Origin: a virus
Direction: 5' to 3' (one strand)
Length of the DNA: 64,000 bases
IMG/VR virus record: IMGVR_UViG_3300048999_000173
Coordinates: 19,577 to 83,576 of that record
The translations under genes and the position numbers were made by a program. The notes beneath the pieces were generated by a model, which was not told where the DNA came from, did no database searches, and saw only the letters and a list, made by a program, of their open reading frames with translations. Shown here in pieces: positions 7,505-16,602 of the stretch. How positions within the stretch are numbered: position 1 is the first letter of the stretch; each line of letters starts with the position of its first letter.

Positions 7505-9832
7505 ATGACCACGGCCACCACCACCCAGCACCGGCCCGGCACCGAGCGCGCCATCGCCGCCGTCACCGCCGCCGCCCCCGTGGCCGTCGGCATCCTCACC
7601 CCCTTCCTGGACGGCGACGCCACCACCGTCCTCGCAGGCACCTACGTTGCAGCCAGCGCCCTCACCATCAGCAACGCCATGAACTTGATCCCAGCCGACC
7701 TCGCCGAACAACTCCCCGCCTCCGACGTCCTGAAGGCACACAAGGCCACCCTGTTCGGATCCACCCTCACCACCGGCCTCGCCCTCGCCATGGGCTCCTT
7801 CGCAGGCGGGCCCGGCGCCGACGCGCTGATGCTCGGCTGGCTCCACACAGCCTCCAACCCGATCCCCGGGATCGTCTCCCTCGGCTGGTGGGCCGCCACC
7901 CTCCTCGTCCCCTACAAACTGCGCCGCATCCTCTGGCCCACCCGCGCCCGCAAGACCGCCCAGCCCGCCCGCCCGCAGCGTCCGGCCCAGCACCCGGCCA
8001 TGCCCGCCCTTCCCCCCGACGTCCACGACATCCTCGCCAAGTGGGGCCAGCACATCTCCCCGGACACCGGCACCCACAAGGGACAAGTCCTCCACGTCAC
8101 CCACTTCGTCCCCGGCCGGTACTGGAAGGGAACCATCACCGCCACCACCCCCGGCGCCCCCGTCACCGTCACCCCCGAAACCGTCTCCGGCGTCTACCGC
8201 AAGCCCGCCGAATGGATCCACATCAACACCGGTGCACACGCAGGGGAACGCCACATCACCGTCAACCTGACCGCCCCACCGGAACTCGACACCAGCACTC
8301 TCCAAGGCGCCTGGCGCAAGTGGGCCGCCCGCTCCGGCGGCATCATGGCCGACACCCACCTCGAGAACGTGCAGGACGACCCCAACACCGGCGGCCAAGT
8401 CGCCGTCGTCGTCGCCGGAGAGAACCTCGACAAGCTGCCAGTCCCCGACCGGGCCTCCCTCGCCGGAGCCCTCCGCACCAAGCCTCTCCTCATCTCCTAC
8501 GAGCTGCGCCAGGACCCCCGCCAGGCCGTCATCCGCAAGATGGACCGCAACCCCCTCCAAGACGGCGCCGAATTCCCCGGCCTCCACGTCCTCAAGCCCA
8601 ACGCCAACGGCTACATCCAGATCGGCCCCGGCATCAGCGGCTTCCCCGCCCGCATCCAACTCCACGACCCGAAACTGGGCGGCCAGCACGTCATCGTCGC
8701 CGGCGTCACCGGATCCGGGAAAGGCGGAACCCTCCAACTCATCGCCCTCGCCCACCACACCAGCGGATCAGCGATCATCTACGCCGACCCCAAGGGCTCC
8801 AGCAACCCCGCCATCACCAAGATGGCCGCCTACTCCGGCCTCGGCGAAGACGCCGCAATGGGCGCCCTCCGCATCTGGTACCACGGCCTGATGCGCCGCA
8901 TCGAAGCGTCAGCGCGCGCGGAGATGAAGAACTTCAAGCCCGCCAAGGACCGCCCCTGGGCCCCCCTCATCTTCGACGAGGCCAGCACCTTGCTGACCTC
9001 CGCCACCTACAAGAAGGAAGCCGTCCACATCATCAAGGACGGAGCAAAAAAGGGCCGCTCCCTCGGCATGCCGATCGTCCTCGCCAACCAGATCCTCCAA
9101 CTGGCTGAACTGGGCGGCGAATCAGCCATCCGCGACAACATGTTCTACGGCGGCTCCCTCATCCTCCTGCGCTCCGACAGCTCCCAGAAGCACCTCGTCG
9201 ACCTCCCCGACACGTTCGCCGGCTGCAACCCCGCCGACATCCCCCCCGCCTGGGCCGAAGACCGCGCCCTCGTCTTCGACCCCAACACCCCCCAGAACGA
9301 CCCCATCCGCACCTTCGGCCTCAACTTCTGCGCAGCCCCCGGCGCGCACGCCGAAATGTCCCGCACCTGGATCCTCGAGGACGCCACCCCCTACATCGAA
9401 CAGGACAACGTCGGCATCCCTCACGACTGGCCCTTCTGGGAAGACCGCCACGAACTCGCCCAGATCTCCGTCCTCCCCGACGGCGAAGGCAACGAGGACG
9501 ACGACTACGAAGGCGGATCAGCCGGCACCTTCCTCACCGGACTCGACATCGGCCCGAAGAAGCCCGCCAGCGCCGACGACAAGATCCTCACCGCGCTCAA
9601 GGACGTCGCCGACCCCATGGGCCTCGAGTCCATCTACCTCGACAAGCCCACCATCACGCGGATCACCAGCGTCGAAGGCTCCACCCTCGACAACGCCCTC
9701 TCCCGCCTCGCCACCAACGGCAAAATCCACCGCCAGATCAAGGACGGCAAGGAGATCCGCGGCATGTACGCCCACGGCCCCCGCCCCATCACCCCCACCG
9801 ACGAGACCGACAACGGAGACGCGACAACCTGA
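7505..9832 (+). CDS. FtsK/SpoIIIE-type DNA translocase, TraB-like (775 aa)
   Basis: Three or four hydrophobic segments in residues 13-138 anchor the protein in the membrane. A linker domain precedes the ATPase core, with Walker A GVTGSGKGG (residues 400-408) and Walker B LIFDEAS (about 488-494). Downstream is a typical FtsK-family segment (MPIVLANQILQLAELGG). The C-terminal region after about residue 690 resembles a small winged helix (ITRITSVEGSTLDNALSRL), possibly the DNA-recognition module. In Streptomyces such single proteins move double-stranded plasmid DNA between hyphae as TraB hexamers. A chromosomal FtsK role is unlikely, given the neighbours and divergent N-terminus. RBS AGGAGA lies upstream. 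Confidence 0.85.
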   Translation: MTTATTTQHRPGTERAIAAVTAAAPVAVGILTPFLDGDATTVLAGTYVAASALTISNAMNLIPADLAEQLPASDVLKAHKATLFGSTLTTGLALAMGSFAGGPGADALMLGWLHTASNPIPGIVSLGWWAATLLVPYKLRRILWPTRARKTAQPARPQRPAQHPAMPALPPDVHDILAKWGQHISPDTGTHKGQVLHVTHFVPGRYWKGTITATTPGAPVTVTPETVSGVYRKPAEWIHINTGAHAGERHITVNLTAPPELDTSTLQGAWRKWAARSGGIMADTHLENVQDDPNTGGQVAVVVAGENLDKLPVPDRASLAGALRTKPLLISYELRQDPRQAVIRKMDRNPLQDGAEFPGLHVLKPNANGYIQIGPGISGFPARIQLHDPKLGGQHVIVAGVTGSGKGGTLQLIALAHHTSGSAIIYADPKGSSNPAITKMAAYSGLGEDAAMGALRIWYHGLMRRIEASARAEMKNFKPAKDRPWAPLIFDEASTLLTSATYKKEAVHIIKDGAKKGRSLGMPIVLANQILQLAELGGESAIRDNMFYGGSLILLRSDSSQKHLVDLPDTFAGCNPADIPPAWAEDRALVFDPNTPQNDPIRTFGLNFCAAPGAHAEMSRTWILEDATPYIEQDNVGIPHDWPFWEDRHELAQISVLPDGEGNEDDDYEGGSAGTFLTGLDIGPKKPASADDKILTALKDVADPMGLESIYLDKPTITRITSVEGSTLDNALSRLATNGKIHRQIKDGKEIRGMYAHGPRPITPTDETDNGDATT

Positions 9833-10154
9833 CCGCCCGCCCAGCGACCCAAGCGACTGAGCCCCCGACCACACCCGGCCGGGGGCCCAGTCGCGTCCGA
9901 TGGGGAGGGGGAAGGCGGCTCAGACAAACACCGAAACGTACGGCAGCATCAGAAGTGCGCGGCCCGGGAGCTGCTTATTCCTTGAGAGACGTCCCCGCGC
10001 CCCTCGCAGGAGAACATGGCCCGGGCCGCGCACCCCCTGCATATATGCGCCCCTCGCCGGGCAGCAGTACCCGCATACCCCCCCGGCATCCGAGCCCCGC
10101 AGCCCCGACCCAGTACCCCCAGTACCAGGTTGGGGCTGCGGCACACCCCCAACC
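9833..10154. other. Non-coding stretch between the transfer-like and phage modules
   Basis: No convincing gene is visible in these 322 bp. It holds the terminator described separately, a sequence GGGGGAAGGCGGCTCAGACA at 9907-9926 that almost recurs at 50399, and a C-rich run (10077-10084). It separates the rightward translocase gene from the leftward lipoprotein gene. Confidence 0.6.
9853..9894 (+). terminator. Terminator after the translocase gene
   Basis: GCGACTG-A-GCCCCCG (9853-9867) pairs with CGGGGGC-C-CAGTCGC (9880-9894) with one internal mismatch and a 12-nt loop, 20 bp after the stop. It closes the transfer-like operon ahead of the oppositely oriented lipoprotein gene. Confidence 0.65.
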
Positions 10155-10601
10155 TCACGCACCCGGATGCGACCGGAACCACGCCACCATCCGCTGCAAC
10201 GGCAACCCCACCGCCAGCATGTTCCCCCTCCCCGCCAGGTTGTCCCGACCGTAGTGATCGGCCTGCGCATCCGCCTGGCCCACGTACCCGATGGGCTCCG
10301 CATACACCGTGGCGTCCGCCGCCTTCATCGCATCCCGCACCCGGTCGGCCGCCGCCAGCTTCCGCGTCATGAACGCCTGACAGTCCGCCGCGTCCGTACA
10401 CCCCGGCGCCACCACCTCCTGATACGCCGCCAACGCCTCACGCGGCGACAACGCGGCCGCAGACGAGGCCGCGGCCGACACGGACGCAGACGACCCAGCG
10501 CCCGCCGTCTCGTCCCCGCCACTGCTCGAGCAGCCCGCCACCAACACCCCCACGACCACCGCACACACGGCCGCCGCCCCCCTCACACCCATACGTCTCA
10601 T
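10155..10601 (-). CDS. Secreted lipoprotein on the opposite strand (about 148 aa)
   Basis: Read leftward from about 10601 (alternatives at 10640 and 10592). The N-terminus is a lipoprotein signal: basic MRRMGVRG, a hydrophobic core and a lipobox VLVAG-C with the Cys at residue 24, followed by Ser/Gly/Ala spacer. The mature part (about 110 aa) has two close Cys (PGCTDAADC) that may form a disulfide. It is the only reverse-strand gene between the transfer and head modules, which suggests separate, possibly lysogenic expression. Some phage lipoproteins block superinfection, but the family here is unknown. Confidence 0.65.
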   Translation of the reverse strand: MRRMGVRGAAAVCAVVVGVLVAGCSSSGGDETAGAGSSASVSAAASSAAALSPREALAAYQEVVAPGCTDAADCQAFMTRKLAAADRVRDAMKAADATVYAEPIGYVGQADAQADHYGRDNLAGRGNMLAVGLPLQRMVAWFRSHPGA

Positions 10602-10630
10602 CCGCGCAGGATGACCCCACACCCCGGCCA

Positions 10631-10681
10631 GGGGGAACACACAGGCGGAAATCGGCGATCATTCGACACAGGCGCGGGGCC
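10631..10681 (+). promoter_or_regulatory. Late-region repeated element, copy 1 (before terS)
   Basis: GGGGGAACAC (10631-10640), CGATC (10655-10659) and ACAGGCGCGGGGCC (10668-10681) lie 35-85 bp ahead of the small terminase gene. The same three blocks recur before the portal and scaffold genes. A promoter or regulator-binding role is inferred. Confidence 0.4.
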
Positions 10682-10714
10682 GACAACCACACACCGAGCG
10701 GGAGCCCCACCGCC

Positions 10715-11272
10715 ATGGCCTGGTCGAAATACAAGCTGGACGAAGTCATCGTCCGCCGCACCAAACTCCTCGAGCTGCGCCGCCAAGGCGTCCGATACGA
10801 CGACGAGCGCATCGAGAAGCTCGGCTACAGCAGCCCCGGCGCCGCCCGCAAAGACCTCGCACGCGCCCTCGAAGCCCACCGCGACGAGGAAGCCGCCGAG
10901 GTCGGCATCTACCGGCAGCAGGAGAACGAACGCCTCGACGCCCTTCTCGAGGCCGTATGGTCGCGCGCCACCACCCTCTCACCCGTCCTCGATAAGGAAG
11001 GCGAGGTCATAGACCACGTCCTGGACGTGAAGGCCGTCGACACCGTGCTGCGCCTCATGGACCGCCGCGCCAAACTCAACGGCCTTGACATGCCCGTCAA
11101 GGCGGAACTGTCCGGGCCCAACGGAGGCGCCCTGAGGATCGGGCCGGCCGGAATCGATGAACTGAACAAGCTGATCAACATGGCTGGCGACCCCGACGCC
11201 GAAGACGACGCCCCGGTCGAAGACGAAGAACTGGAAGACGGCGACGTGGATGACGACGGCGACCACACCTGA
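10715..11272 (+). CDS. terS: Terminase small subunit-like protein (185 aa)
   Basis: The product starts MAWSKYKLDEVIVRRTKLLELR and reads as an N-terminal helix-turn-helix DNA-binding domain, a central helical oligomerisation part and an acidic tail (DDAPVEDEELEDGDVDDDGD). This is the usual order in small terminases, which bind the packaging site and load the large subunit. It lies directly before, and overlaps by 23 bp, a clear large terminase gene. The late-region repeat sits upstream. The call rests on position and architecture; sequence divergence of TerS prevents a firmer one. Confidence 0.7.
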   Translation: MAWSKYKLDEVIVRRTKLLELRRQGVRYDDERIEKLGYSSPGAARKDLARALEAHRDEEAAEVGIYRQQENERLDALLEAVWSRATTLSPVLDKEGEVIDHVLDVKAVDTVLRLMDRRAKLNGLDMPVKAELSGPNGGALRIGPAGIDELNKLINMAGDPDAEDDAPVEDEELEDGDVDDDGDHT

Positions 11273-12866
11273 CCAGTGGGACGGCCTCGAAGAACACGAA
11301 GTCGTCCAAGAGGCCGAAGCCCTCCTCCAACTCGTCGCCCGCTACCGGCGCCTCAACCGCGCCCAACGCCGCCGCATCGCCTTCCAGGCCAGCCCCGAAG
11401 TCCGCAGCGTCCTGGCCCAGGTCGAGTGCGACATGGCGCTCGAGCGATCCCCCGGCTCGATGGCCGCAGTCCTCACCGACGGACGCGAAAAGCAGGCCCG
11501 CCACCTCGACCTGATCGACCGAGTGTTCCGCGACATCGCCCGCGGCCACTCCCGCAAGGTCCTCATCACCATGCCCCCACGGCACGGCAAGTCCCGCCGC
11601 GCCGCCCGCTGGGCCCCCCTGTGGTTCCTGTCCCGGCACCCCGACCGCCGCGTAATGATCGCCTCCTACAGTGCCGACCTCGCCGACGACCACGGCCGGT
11701 GGATCCGCGACGCGATCGTCTCCTACGGCCCCCAACTCGGCCTCGCCCTCCACGCCGGATCCAAGGCCGCCAACCGCTTCGACCTCGCCGACCCCGAGAC
11801 CGGAGAACGCCTCGAAGGCGGCCTCGTCACCGCAGGCGTCGGCGGAGGCCTCACCGGCAAGGGCGCCCACCTCGCGATCGTCGACGACCCCATCAAGGAC
11901 GCCGCAGACGCCGAATCACCCACCATGCGCAAACGGCTGTGGGAGTGGTGGACATCCGTCCTCAACACCCGCGTCGAACCCGGCGGATCCATCATCGTCA
12001 TCCAGACCAGATGGCACGAAAAGGACCTCGCCGGCCGCATCCTCGAAGGCGAAGACGCCTCCGACTGGACCGTCATCGACCTGCCCGCGATCTGCGACAG
12101 CGAAGACGACCCCCTGGGCCGGGAGATCGGACAGCCGCTGTGGCCCATCCGATACGGCCTCAAAGCCCTCGAGAAGATCCGGCGCGCGGTCGGGGAACGC
12201 GTCTGGTGGTCCCTCTTCCAGCAGAAGCCACGCCCCCTCGAAGGCGGCGTGTGGAAGTGGCCATGGATCACCGACAACCGGATCAGTGCCGAGCGCTACC
12301 GGGCTGTCGACCTTTCGCGCACCGTCGTCGCCGTCGACCAGGCCGGAGGCGAGGGCGACACCCACGACGAGACCGGCATCATCGGCGCCGGCCGGACCAC
12401 CGACGGCAACATGTACGTCCTCGCCGACCGGTCGGCGAACATGGGCGCGGACACGTGGGGGCACGTAGCGTGCCGCCTGGCCATCGAGCTGAAGGCCGAC
12501 GCGTTCGTCGTCGAAGACAACTTCGGCGGCGACCAGTCCTCCCAGATCATCCGTCAGGCTTGGCGTGACCTGCAACGATCCGGGGAGACGGAGGGCCTCA
12601 TCATGCCCCTGATCATCCCCGTGCACGCCAAGCAGGGTAAGAAGCTTCGCGCCGAACCCATCGGCCAACTCGCTGCGCAGGCCCTCATCCACCACGTCGG
12701 CGAGTTCCCCCGCCTCGAAGGCCAGTTGGTCACCTGGATACCCGGCATGGATTCCCCGGACCGTATGGACGCCTACGTTCACGCCCTCACCGAACTTGCC
12801 GACCCTGCGCAAGAGGGCATCGGCGCTCAGCAGTATTCCGACCAGCGCCTCCGAGGCCGCCGCTGA
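11250..12866 (+). CDS. terL: Terminase large subunit (538 aa)
   Basis: An ATPase-nuclease motor that packages DNA into the prohead. The N-terminal half has the Walker A variant MPPRHGKS (residues 108-115) and a Walker B LAIVDDP, with the coupling motif QTRWHEKDL. The C-terminal RNase H-like nuclease has acidic clusters VVAVDQAGG, VVEDNFGGD and MDAYVHALTELAD. Length is typical. The ATG at 11250 lies inside the terS end, so the two genes overlap and are probably coupled. It is followed by a 10-bp inverted repeat and the portal gene. Confidence 0.92.
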   Translation: MTTATTPDQWDGLEEHEVVQEAEALLQLVARYRRLNRAQRRRIAFQASPEVRSVLAQVECDMALERSPGSMAAVLTDGREKQARHLDLIDRVFRDIARGHSRKVLITMPPRHGKSRRAARWAPLWFLSRHPDRRVMIASYSADLADDHGRWIRDAIVSYGPQLGLALHAGSKAANRFDLADPETGERLEGGLVTAGVGGGLTGKGAHLAIVDDPIKDAADAESPTMRKRLWEWWTSVLNTRVEPGGSIIVIQTRWHEKDLAGRILEGEDASDWTVIDLPAICDSEDDPLGREIGQPLWPIRYGLKALEKIRRAVGERVWWSLFQQKPRPLEGGVWKWPWITDNRISAERYRAVDLSRTVVAVDQAGGEGDTHDETGIIGAGRTTDGNMYVLADRSANMGADTWGHVACRLAIELKADAFVVEDNFGGDQSSQIIRQAWRDLQRSGETEGLIMPLIIPVHAKQGKKLRAEPIGQLAAQALIHHVGEFPRLEGQLVTWIPGMDSPDRMDAYVHALTELADPAQEGIGAQQYSDQRLRGRR

Positions 12867-12883
12867 CGGCCACCGATCCAGCA

Positions 12884-12935
12884 GGGGGAAGCACATCGCC
12901 CCGCGCCCGTACTCTGATCACAGGCGCGGGGCCTG
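12884..12935 (+). promoter_or_regulatory. Late-region repeated element, copy 2, with inverted repeat (before portal)
   Basis: GGGGGAAGCAC (12884-12894), TACTCTGATCA (12910-12920) and ACAGGCGCGGGGCCTG (12920-12935). The last block also pairs with GCCCCGCGCC (12898-12907) as a 10-bp perfect inverted repeat (right arm 12923-12932). It could act as promoter plus operator, or as an attenuating hairpin between terL and portal. Confidence 0.45.
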
Positions 12936-12956
12936 CACACGGTGAGGGAGCACGTA

Positions 12957-14867
12957 GTGGGCCTGCGCGAGGTCGTCATTCACGCCTGGTCGTGGCTGAA
13001 CTACAAGCCCGTCTACTCCGGCCACGACGGCGACGGCATGCCCAACCGGCGGGCCTTCCCCGAGTCCACCGCCATGTGGGTCCCCGAAGAGGACCAGAAA
13101 CGCCTCGCCGCCTACAAGCTCCTCGCCGCCTACGACAACAACCAGTCCGCGGAACTCTCCGAGGTGTCCGGCGACCTGCACGCCCGTGAGCGGCGCGAGT
13201 TCGGCGACCCCTCCATGTACGTGGAGACCGTCATGTCCCACGTCCTTGGCCGCGAGCAGACCATCACCGTGCCCGGCGCCGACCACGAGGGTGACACCCC
13301 CACCCCCGACGAGGCGATGGCCGCCCGCATTGAGGAACTCCTGCGGGAGTGGGCGGAGGACGAGCAGCTGGCCATGCGGGTCCAGCAGTGCGAACGCAAG
13401 GCTGTCAGCCTCGGCGACGGCGTCTACCGGGTCGCGTGGGAGCCCGGCCGTATGCGGCCCACCGTCCGCGTCCACGACCCCGGCTTCTACTTCCCCGTGC
13501 TGCCCGAAGACGGCGACGCCGGCGACTACCCCACCCGCGTCCACTTCGCGTGGGAACTCCCCGCCGACGAACGCCGCGGCCTGAAGGCGCGGCTGCGGCG
13601 CATCACCTACGAACTGGACTGGATCGGCCCCGCGACCGGCTCCGGCGTCGACGAGCAAGGCCGCGCCGTGCGCGCCCCGCTCCCGCCCGACGAACCCGCC
13701 CTGGACATGCCGGACAACGAGGTGCCGCCGCCCCCGATCACCCCCGGCGACGTGTACTACCCGGCCACCGGCGCCATCGCCCGCCAGTACCCGTGGAACG
13801 ACACCCCCTCCTACGTCACCTGCTACCTCACCGACGCCACCTGGCAGTTGGAGGACCTGAAGGGCGCCCCCGACGTCGATTCCCTCCCGCTGTCGTCGGC
13901 GACGTTCGCGACCCGCGCGGACGGAGAGGTCCTCGACCACCTCGACCTGATGATCGACTTCGTTCCGGTGGTCCACCTCCCCAACACCGTCCCCCCGGCA
14001 GAAGAGCACTGGGGGCAGAGCAGCCTCGCCAAGGTCCTGCAGATCTTCGACGAACTCACCTCGTCCGACACCGACTCCGCGAAAGCCTCCGCCACCACCG
14101 GTGCCCCCATGATCGGGCTGTGGGGCAAGGCCGCCGGCTCCAGCATGGAAGCCCACCAGGTCACACCGGGCATGCTCCTGAAACTCGGCGAGAACGGCGG
14201 TATGACCGCCCTCGACACCAGCAAGAACCTCGCCGAACTCCGCAACCACATCCACGACCTGTCCGACCGCGCCGCGAAGGTTGCCCGCCTGCCCGCCGTC
14301 GCGCTCGGCACCGTCGACCCCTCTCTCGTACCGTCCGGGTACGCCCTGGAGATCTCCCTCGGCCCGCTGGACGCCCTCATCGCCTCCATGCGGCTGGCCC
14401 GTGACCACAAGTACGCGCTGCTCCTGAAGATGGTGCAGCGCCTCTACCTGGCCGGACAGCACCCCGACTGGGCGGGCATCACGCCGATGCCCGCGCGCCT
14501 CGCGTTCGGCTCCTACAAGCCGACCGACAAGGCTGCCGTCCTCGAGCAGGTCACCACCGGCGTCGACAAGGGCGTCATCTCCCTGGAGACCGGCCTGAAA
14601 ATGCTCGAGGAGGCCGGCTTCCCCATCGACGACATCCCGGCGGAGATCGAACGCATCCAGTCCCGCCAGTTCGAAAAGGCCCGCACCCTCGCCGACGCCA
14701 CTGGAGACACCCAACTGGTCGGCGACTTCCTCGGGGTGAAGGTCAACGAACCCGACCCGGCGCCCGCACCACAACTCCCCGCCACACCCGGCGACCGGAA
14801 CTCGGCCGCGCCCGCTACAGCGGCAGCCGGACAGGCAGGGCAACAGGACGGGGGGAACACTCCGTGA
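12957..14867 (+). CDS. Portal protein (636 aa)
   Basis: Forms the dodecameric head vertex through which DNA passes. GTG 12957 is preferred over GTG 12942 because GAGGGAG lies 6-7 bp upstream. The order of segments (N-terminal WVPEEDQKRLAAYKLL, wing domain, central VVHLPNTVPPAEEHWGQSSL, stem/crown helices, flexible Pro/Ala/Gln-rich tail) fits SPP1 gp6-type portals. It follows terL and precedes scaffold and capsid genes, the canonical place. Confidence in the role is high; the exact subfamily is not determined. Confidence 0.85.
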   Translation: MGLREVVIHAWSWLNYKPVYSGHDGDGMPNRRAFPESTAMWVPEEDQKRLAAYKLLAAYDNNQSAELSEVSGDLHARERREFGDPSMYVETVMSHVLGREQTITVPGADHEGDTPTPDEAMAARIEELLREWAEDEQLAMRVQQCERKAVSLGDGVYRVAWEPGRMRPTVRVHDPGFYFPVLPEDGDAGDYPTRVHFAWELPADERRGLKARLRRITYELDWIGPATGSGVDEQGRAVRAPLPPDEPALDMPDNEVPPPPITPGDVYYPATGAIARQYPWNDTPSYVTCYLTDATWQLEDLKGAPDVDSLPLSSATFATRADGEVLDHLDLMIDFVPVVHLPNTVPPAEEHWGQSSLAKVLQIFDELTSSDTDSAKASATTGAPMIGLWGKAAGSSMEAHQVTPGMLLKLGENGGMTALDTSKNLAELRNHIHDLSDRAAKVARLPAVALGTVDPSLVPSGYALEISLGPLDALIASMRLARDHKYALLLKMVQRLYLAGQHPDWAGITPMPARLAFGSYKPTDKAAVLEQVTTGVDKGVISLETGLKMLEEAGFPIDDIPAEIERIQSRQFEKARTLADATGDTQLVGDFLGVKVNEPDPAPAPQLPATPGDRNSAAPATAAAGQAGQQDGGNTP

Positions 14868-14903
14868 GATCTGTGCTGGACTTGATCTCAGGCGCGGGGC
14901 CTG
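14851..14903 (+). promoter_or_regulatory. Late-region repeated element, copy 3 (before scaffold)
   Basis: GGGGGAACAC (14851-14860), TTGATC (14882-14887) and TCAGGCGCGGGGCCTG (14888-14903) repeat copy 2 almost base for base, partly inside the end of the portal gene. No left arm is present here, so the conserved block is not kept merely for hairpin formation. Confidence 0.45.
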
Positions 14904-14929
14904 AACTGTCCTTGGGAGGACTGTCCCCG

Positions 14930-15721
14930 ATGCGTCGCCCCGCGCAGCACCACCTCGGCCCCATCGCTCGCACCTGGGCCCACCCCTACCACGGGGTGGC
15001 AGGCCTCGCCGTGTTCTACAACGACGGCGGCCAGAACCCGGCGGTGCCCCCGGTGGTACCCCCGGCTACTGACCCGGCCGCCGGAGACCCCCCCAAGCCG
15101 GGACCGCCCGCCGCCCGCACCTTCACCCAGGCCGAAGTCGAAGCACTCGCCGCCCGGGAGAAGGCTCAGGGCAAGCGGTCGGCCGCCAAGGAGTTCGCCG
15201 AGAAGCACGGCTTCAGCACCATCGAGGACGCTGAGGCGTTCATCGCCACCGCCCGCAAGGCGCAAGAGGACGCCCTGTCTGAGCAGGAGCGCGCCCAGAA
15301 GCAGCTCGAGGACGACCGTGCCCGCGTGGAGTCCGAACGGACCACGCTGGCCGCTGAACGCCGCACCCTGCGACGTGAGCAGGCCCTTGCCCGCCTTGGG
15401 GCCGTCGACATCACCGACGAGCAGGGGCAGGTCGTCCCCAACCTGGCGGACGCGCTCGCCATGCTGGACCGGGACCTCAGCGCAACCCCCGACGCCGACG
15501 AACAGACGGTCACAGAAGCCGCCACCAGGCTGAAAGCCCGCCGCCCCGAACTCTTCGGCGCACCTGCCACCGTTCCGGCCGCCGGGCAGATGCCGCCCGC
15601 GCCGGGCGGGGCCCCAGCCGGCGGCCCGCCCCCGCGGCAGACGCCCGCAGGGAAGCCCGGAGACCGCGGACGGGAGATGGCACGCCTGCGCGGCCACGTC
15701 CGCGACAGCAAAGCCGCATAG
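14930..15721 (+). CDS. Capsid scaffolding protein (263 aa)
   Basis: ATG 14930 has GGGAGGA upstream; a GTG at 14864 overlapping the portal stop is the alternative and would add 22 residues. The product has a Pro-rich N-terminus, a long charged coiled coil (AEVEALAAREKAQGKR to RTLRREQALARLG, residues about 65-165) and a Gly/Pro-rich stretch before a basic C-terminus (GREMARLRGHVRDSKAA). This is the usual composition of internal scaffolds that guide procapsid assembly. It sits between portal and capsid genes. Confidence 0.75.
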   Translation: MRRPAQHHLGPIARTWAHPYHGVAGLAVFYNDGGQNPAVPPVVPPATDPAAGDPPKPGPPAARTFTQAEVEALAAREKAQGKRSAAKEFAEKHGFSTIEDAEAFIATARKAQEDALSEQERAQKQLEDDRARVESERTTLAAERRTLRREQALARLGAVDITDEQGQVVPNLADALAMLDRDLSATPDADEQTVTEAATRLKARRPELFGAPATVPAAGQMPPAPGGAPAGGPPPRQTPAGKPGDRGREMARLRGHVRDSKAA

Positions 15722-15726
15722 ACCAC

Positions 15727-15747
15727 CCCGGCCCACCCCGGGCCGGG
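15727..15747 (+). terminator. Compact hairpin after the scaffold gene
   Basis: CCCGGCCC (15727-15734) pairs with GGGCCGGG (15740-15747) around a 5-nt loop. It may moderate read-through from scaffold to the abundant capsid genes. Confidence 0.45.
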
Positions 15748-15833
15748 TTAATGGGACCACGCCCTCTCCACGTGGACGCGCACCCCCGGGGTGCCGCTGT
15801 CACCGCACCCCCGCAGTTCACCAGGAGAAGGCC

Positions 15834-16583
15834 GTGAACGACTTCCAGCCCTACTCCTACACGGACAGCGTCACCGCCGACCGGCCGTGGCTCGCGTCCC
15901 TGGTAGGAGTCCAGGACACCAACAGCATCACCCTCGACCTGACCAAGTTCACGCAGGGCACCCACTACGTGACCTCCGCGAACCCGGCCCTGCAGGGCCG
16001 CAACGTCATGAAGTCCGGCATCCCGCTGGGCAAACTCAACTCCTCCGGCCTCTACGCCCCGTACTCGGGGCCCCGGTCCGAGGTCCAGACCGTCACCATC
16101 ACCGGCGGCCCCACCGGCGGGACCTACACCCTGACCTTCTCGGGTCAGACCACCGCCGCGATCCCGTACAACGCGACCGCCGCCCAGGTGAAGACCGCGC
16201 TGGAGGCCCTGTCCAACGTGGCGGTCGGGGAGGTCGCCGTTTCCGGTGGCCCGCACCCCGGCACGGCGATCGTCGTCACGTTCGGCGGCCAGTACATGGG
16301 CGACGACGTTCCCCAGATGACCGCCACCAGTTCCCTCACCGGCGGCACCAGCCCGGCCGTCGCCGTGGCCACCACCACCGCGGGCGGCGGCGCCTCTGCG
16401 TCCGACGGCAGCGAGGTCCTCGCCGGATTCCTCGTCTCGGAGATCAGCTTCAACCCGACCTCCGTCAAGGCGGCCGGCGCACTGCTGTGGCGCGGCGAGG
16501 TCTTCGCCGACCAGTGCCCCATCCCGTTCGACCCCACCGACGTCGCGTCCACCGCGCCCGGCGTCAACATCCACTACCGGTAA
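15834..16583 (+). CDS. Head decoration protein with an Ig-like insert (249 aa)
   Basis: GTG 15834 follows AGGAGAAG. Residues 1-80 and 186-249 resemble phage head-stabilisation proteins that precede the major capsid gene (TADRPWLASLVGVQD at the start; LLWRGEVFADQCP near the end). Between them lies a 100-residue beta-sandwich-like domain (84-185, TVTITGGPTGGTYTLTFSG to TGGTSPAVAVATT). The major tail protein carries the same domain at its C-terminus. It is expected on the outside of the capsid, where such domains often bind cell surfaces. The position right before the capsid gene supports the call. Confidence 0.75.
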   Translation: MNDFQPYSYTDSVTADRPWLASLVGVQDTNSITLDLTKFTQGTHYVTSANPALQGRNVMKSGIPLGKLNSSGLYAPYSGPRSEVQTVTITGGPTGGTYTLTFSGQTTAAIPYNATAAQVKTALEALSNVAVGEVAVSGGPHPGTAIVVTFGGQYMGDDVPQMTATSSLTGGTSPAVAVATTTAGGGASASDGSEVLAGFLVSEISFNPTSVKAAGALLWRGEVFADQCPIPFDPTDVASTAPGVNIHYR

Positions 16584-16602
16584 GTAGAAGGAGCCGACCA
16601 CC

